A DNA stretch of 6,088 nucleotides from an uncultured Lachnospiraceae bacterium (GTDB lineage: Bacteria; Bacillota_A; Clostridia; Lachnospirales; Lachnospiraceae): NCBI GenBank assembly GCA_947177885.1, contig CAMWWF010000189.1, positions 1-6,088 of the forward strand, read 5' to 3'. A program made the position numbers and the translations under genes. Shown in pieces: positions 5,849 to 6,088 of the stretch. Below the pieces are notes generated by a model. It searched no databases and was not told the DNA's origin. It was given only the letters and a program-made list of their open reading frames with translations. Each line of letters starts with the position of its first letter. Position 1 is the first letter of the stretch.

Positions 5849-6088
5849 TCATAACAGAAGCTCTTCCCTCAAAATCTGTTCCCTGAAATTAAAAGGATTC
5901 CCTATCCACGGCGCAAACATTGATTTCCCACTGATACGGATCCCCTCCGTTCCCTCCGGAATGCTGATCTGATCCCATATATTTTTAGTTGCCAGATCAC
6001 AAATGGCAAACACTTTCGCGCTCCCCTCACTGATCAGAAAGGTTTTTTCCTCACCGTTTTTCAGTTCCCCCAGCTTTTTCCACTTTTC
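5849..6088 (-). CDS. C-terminal 79 residues of an unrecognised protein, enters from right edge
   Basis: The minus strand is open from base 6088 to a TGA at 5849-5851. The translation is convincingly protein-like: EKWKKLGELKNGEEKTF at the edge, then SAKVFAICDLATKNIWDQI, an EGTEGIRISGKSMFAPWIG stretch and a REQILREELLL tail. I see no catalytic motif, cysteine cluster or membrane segment, and I do not recognise the family. The N-terminus lies outside the window. An ATG overlapping the stop as ATGA (5850-5852) opens a 77-codon frame that runs antiparallel to no gene but out of frame over the VWA start; I regard that frame as spurious. The next real gene, the VWA protein, starts about 63 nt downstream in the same direction, so the two may be cotranscribed. 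Coding status is likely and function is unknown. Confidence 0.75.
   Translation of the reverse strand, partial: EKWKKLGELKNGEEKTFLISEGSAKVFAICDLATKNIWDQISIPEGTEGIRISGKSMFAPWIGNPFNFREQILREELLL

Noticed and set aside
5619..5852. Minus-strand 77-codon frame starting at an ATGA overlap with the edge gene
   Set aside because: The overlap and an open frame are attractive, but most of it runs out of frame through the conserved N-terminus of the VWA protein and its later part (Gly/Ala/Asp mix) looks like a shadow.
1..6088. CRISPR arrays, tRNA or rRNA genes
   Set aside because: No spaced direct repeats and no tRNA- or rRNA-like sequence were seen on either strand by eye.

Overview
The window reads as chromosomal DNA from a spore-forming member of the Firmicutes, class Clostridia, most likely a Lachnospiraceae-type anaerobe. 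This rests on a clear spoIVA gene (a spore-coat morphogenetic ATPase found only in endospore formers), on AGGAGG-type ribosome binding sites, on clostridial-looking protein sequences and on a moderate GC content. Every gene I can support lies on the minus strand, so the natural reading order runs from the right edge (6088) to the left edge (1). The long plus-strand open frames are antisense shadows.

Reading order: (1) the C-terminal 79 residues of an unrecognised protein enter from the right edge and stop at 5849. (2) After 51 or 63 nt comes a VWA-domain protein of the CoxE-like family (4580-5785), with a degenerate metal-site motif. (3) Its stop codon lies inside a perfect 19-bp inverted repeat (4513-4582). 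This is a compact palindromic element bounded by TA dinucleotides and looks like a MITE or REP-type insertion. (4) Next is a tight cluster: a GNAT acetyltransferase fused to a cysteine-rich C-terminal domain (3457-4491), then 7 nt later an HD-domain phosphohydrolase-like protein (2856-3449), then an overlapping or nearly overlapping small unknown protein (2509-2823, possibly starting at a CTG at 2859). (5) A good sigma-A-type promoter (2461-2489) precedes tyrS (1128-2405), a complete tyrosyl-tRNA synthetase with an S4 domain; no T-box leader is visible. (6) A 206-nt gap carries a sigma-E-like promoter (952-980) and a strong ribosome binding site, followed by spoIVA, whose first 307 codons lie in the window and which runs off the left edge.

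Functionally the window joins housekeeping (tyrS), sporulation (spoIVA) and accessory genes (GNAT fusion, HD protein, small protein, VWA protein). The most notable points are the palindromic element placed neutrally over the VWA gene's stop codon, the unusual GNAT plus Cys-rich fusion coupled to an HD protein, and the start-codon puzzle of the small gene. I do not see a complete, clearly new defence or mobile system here.
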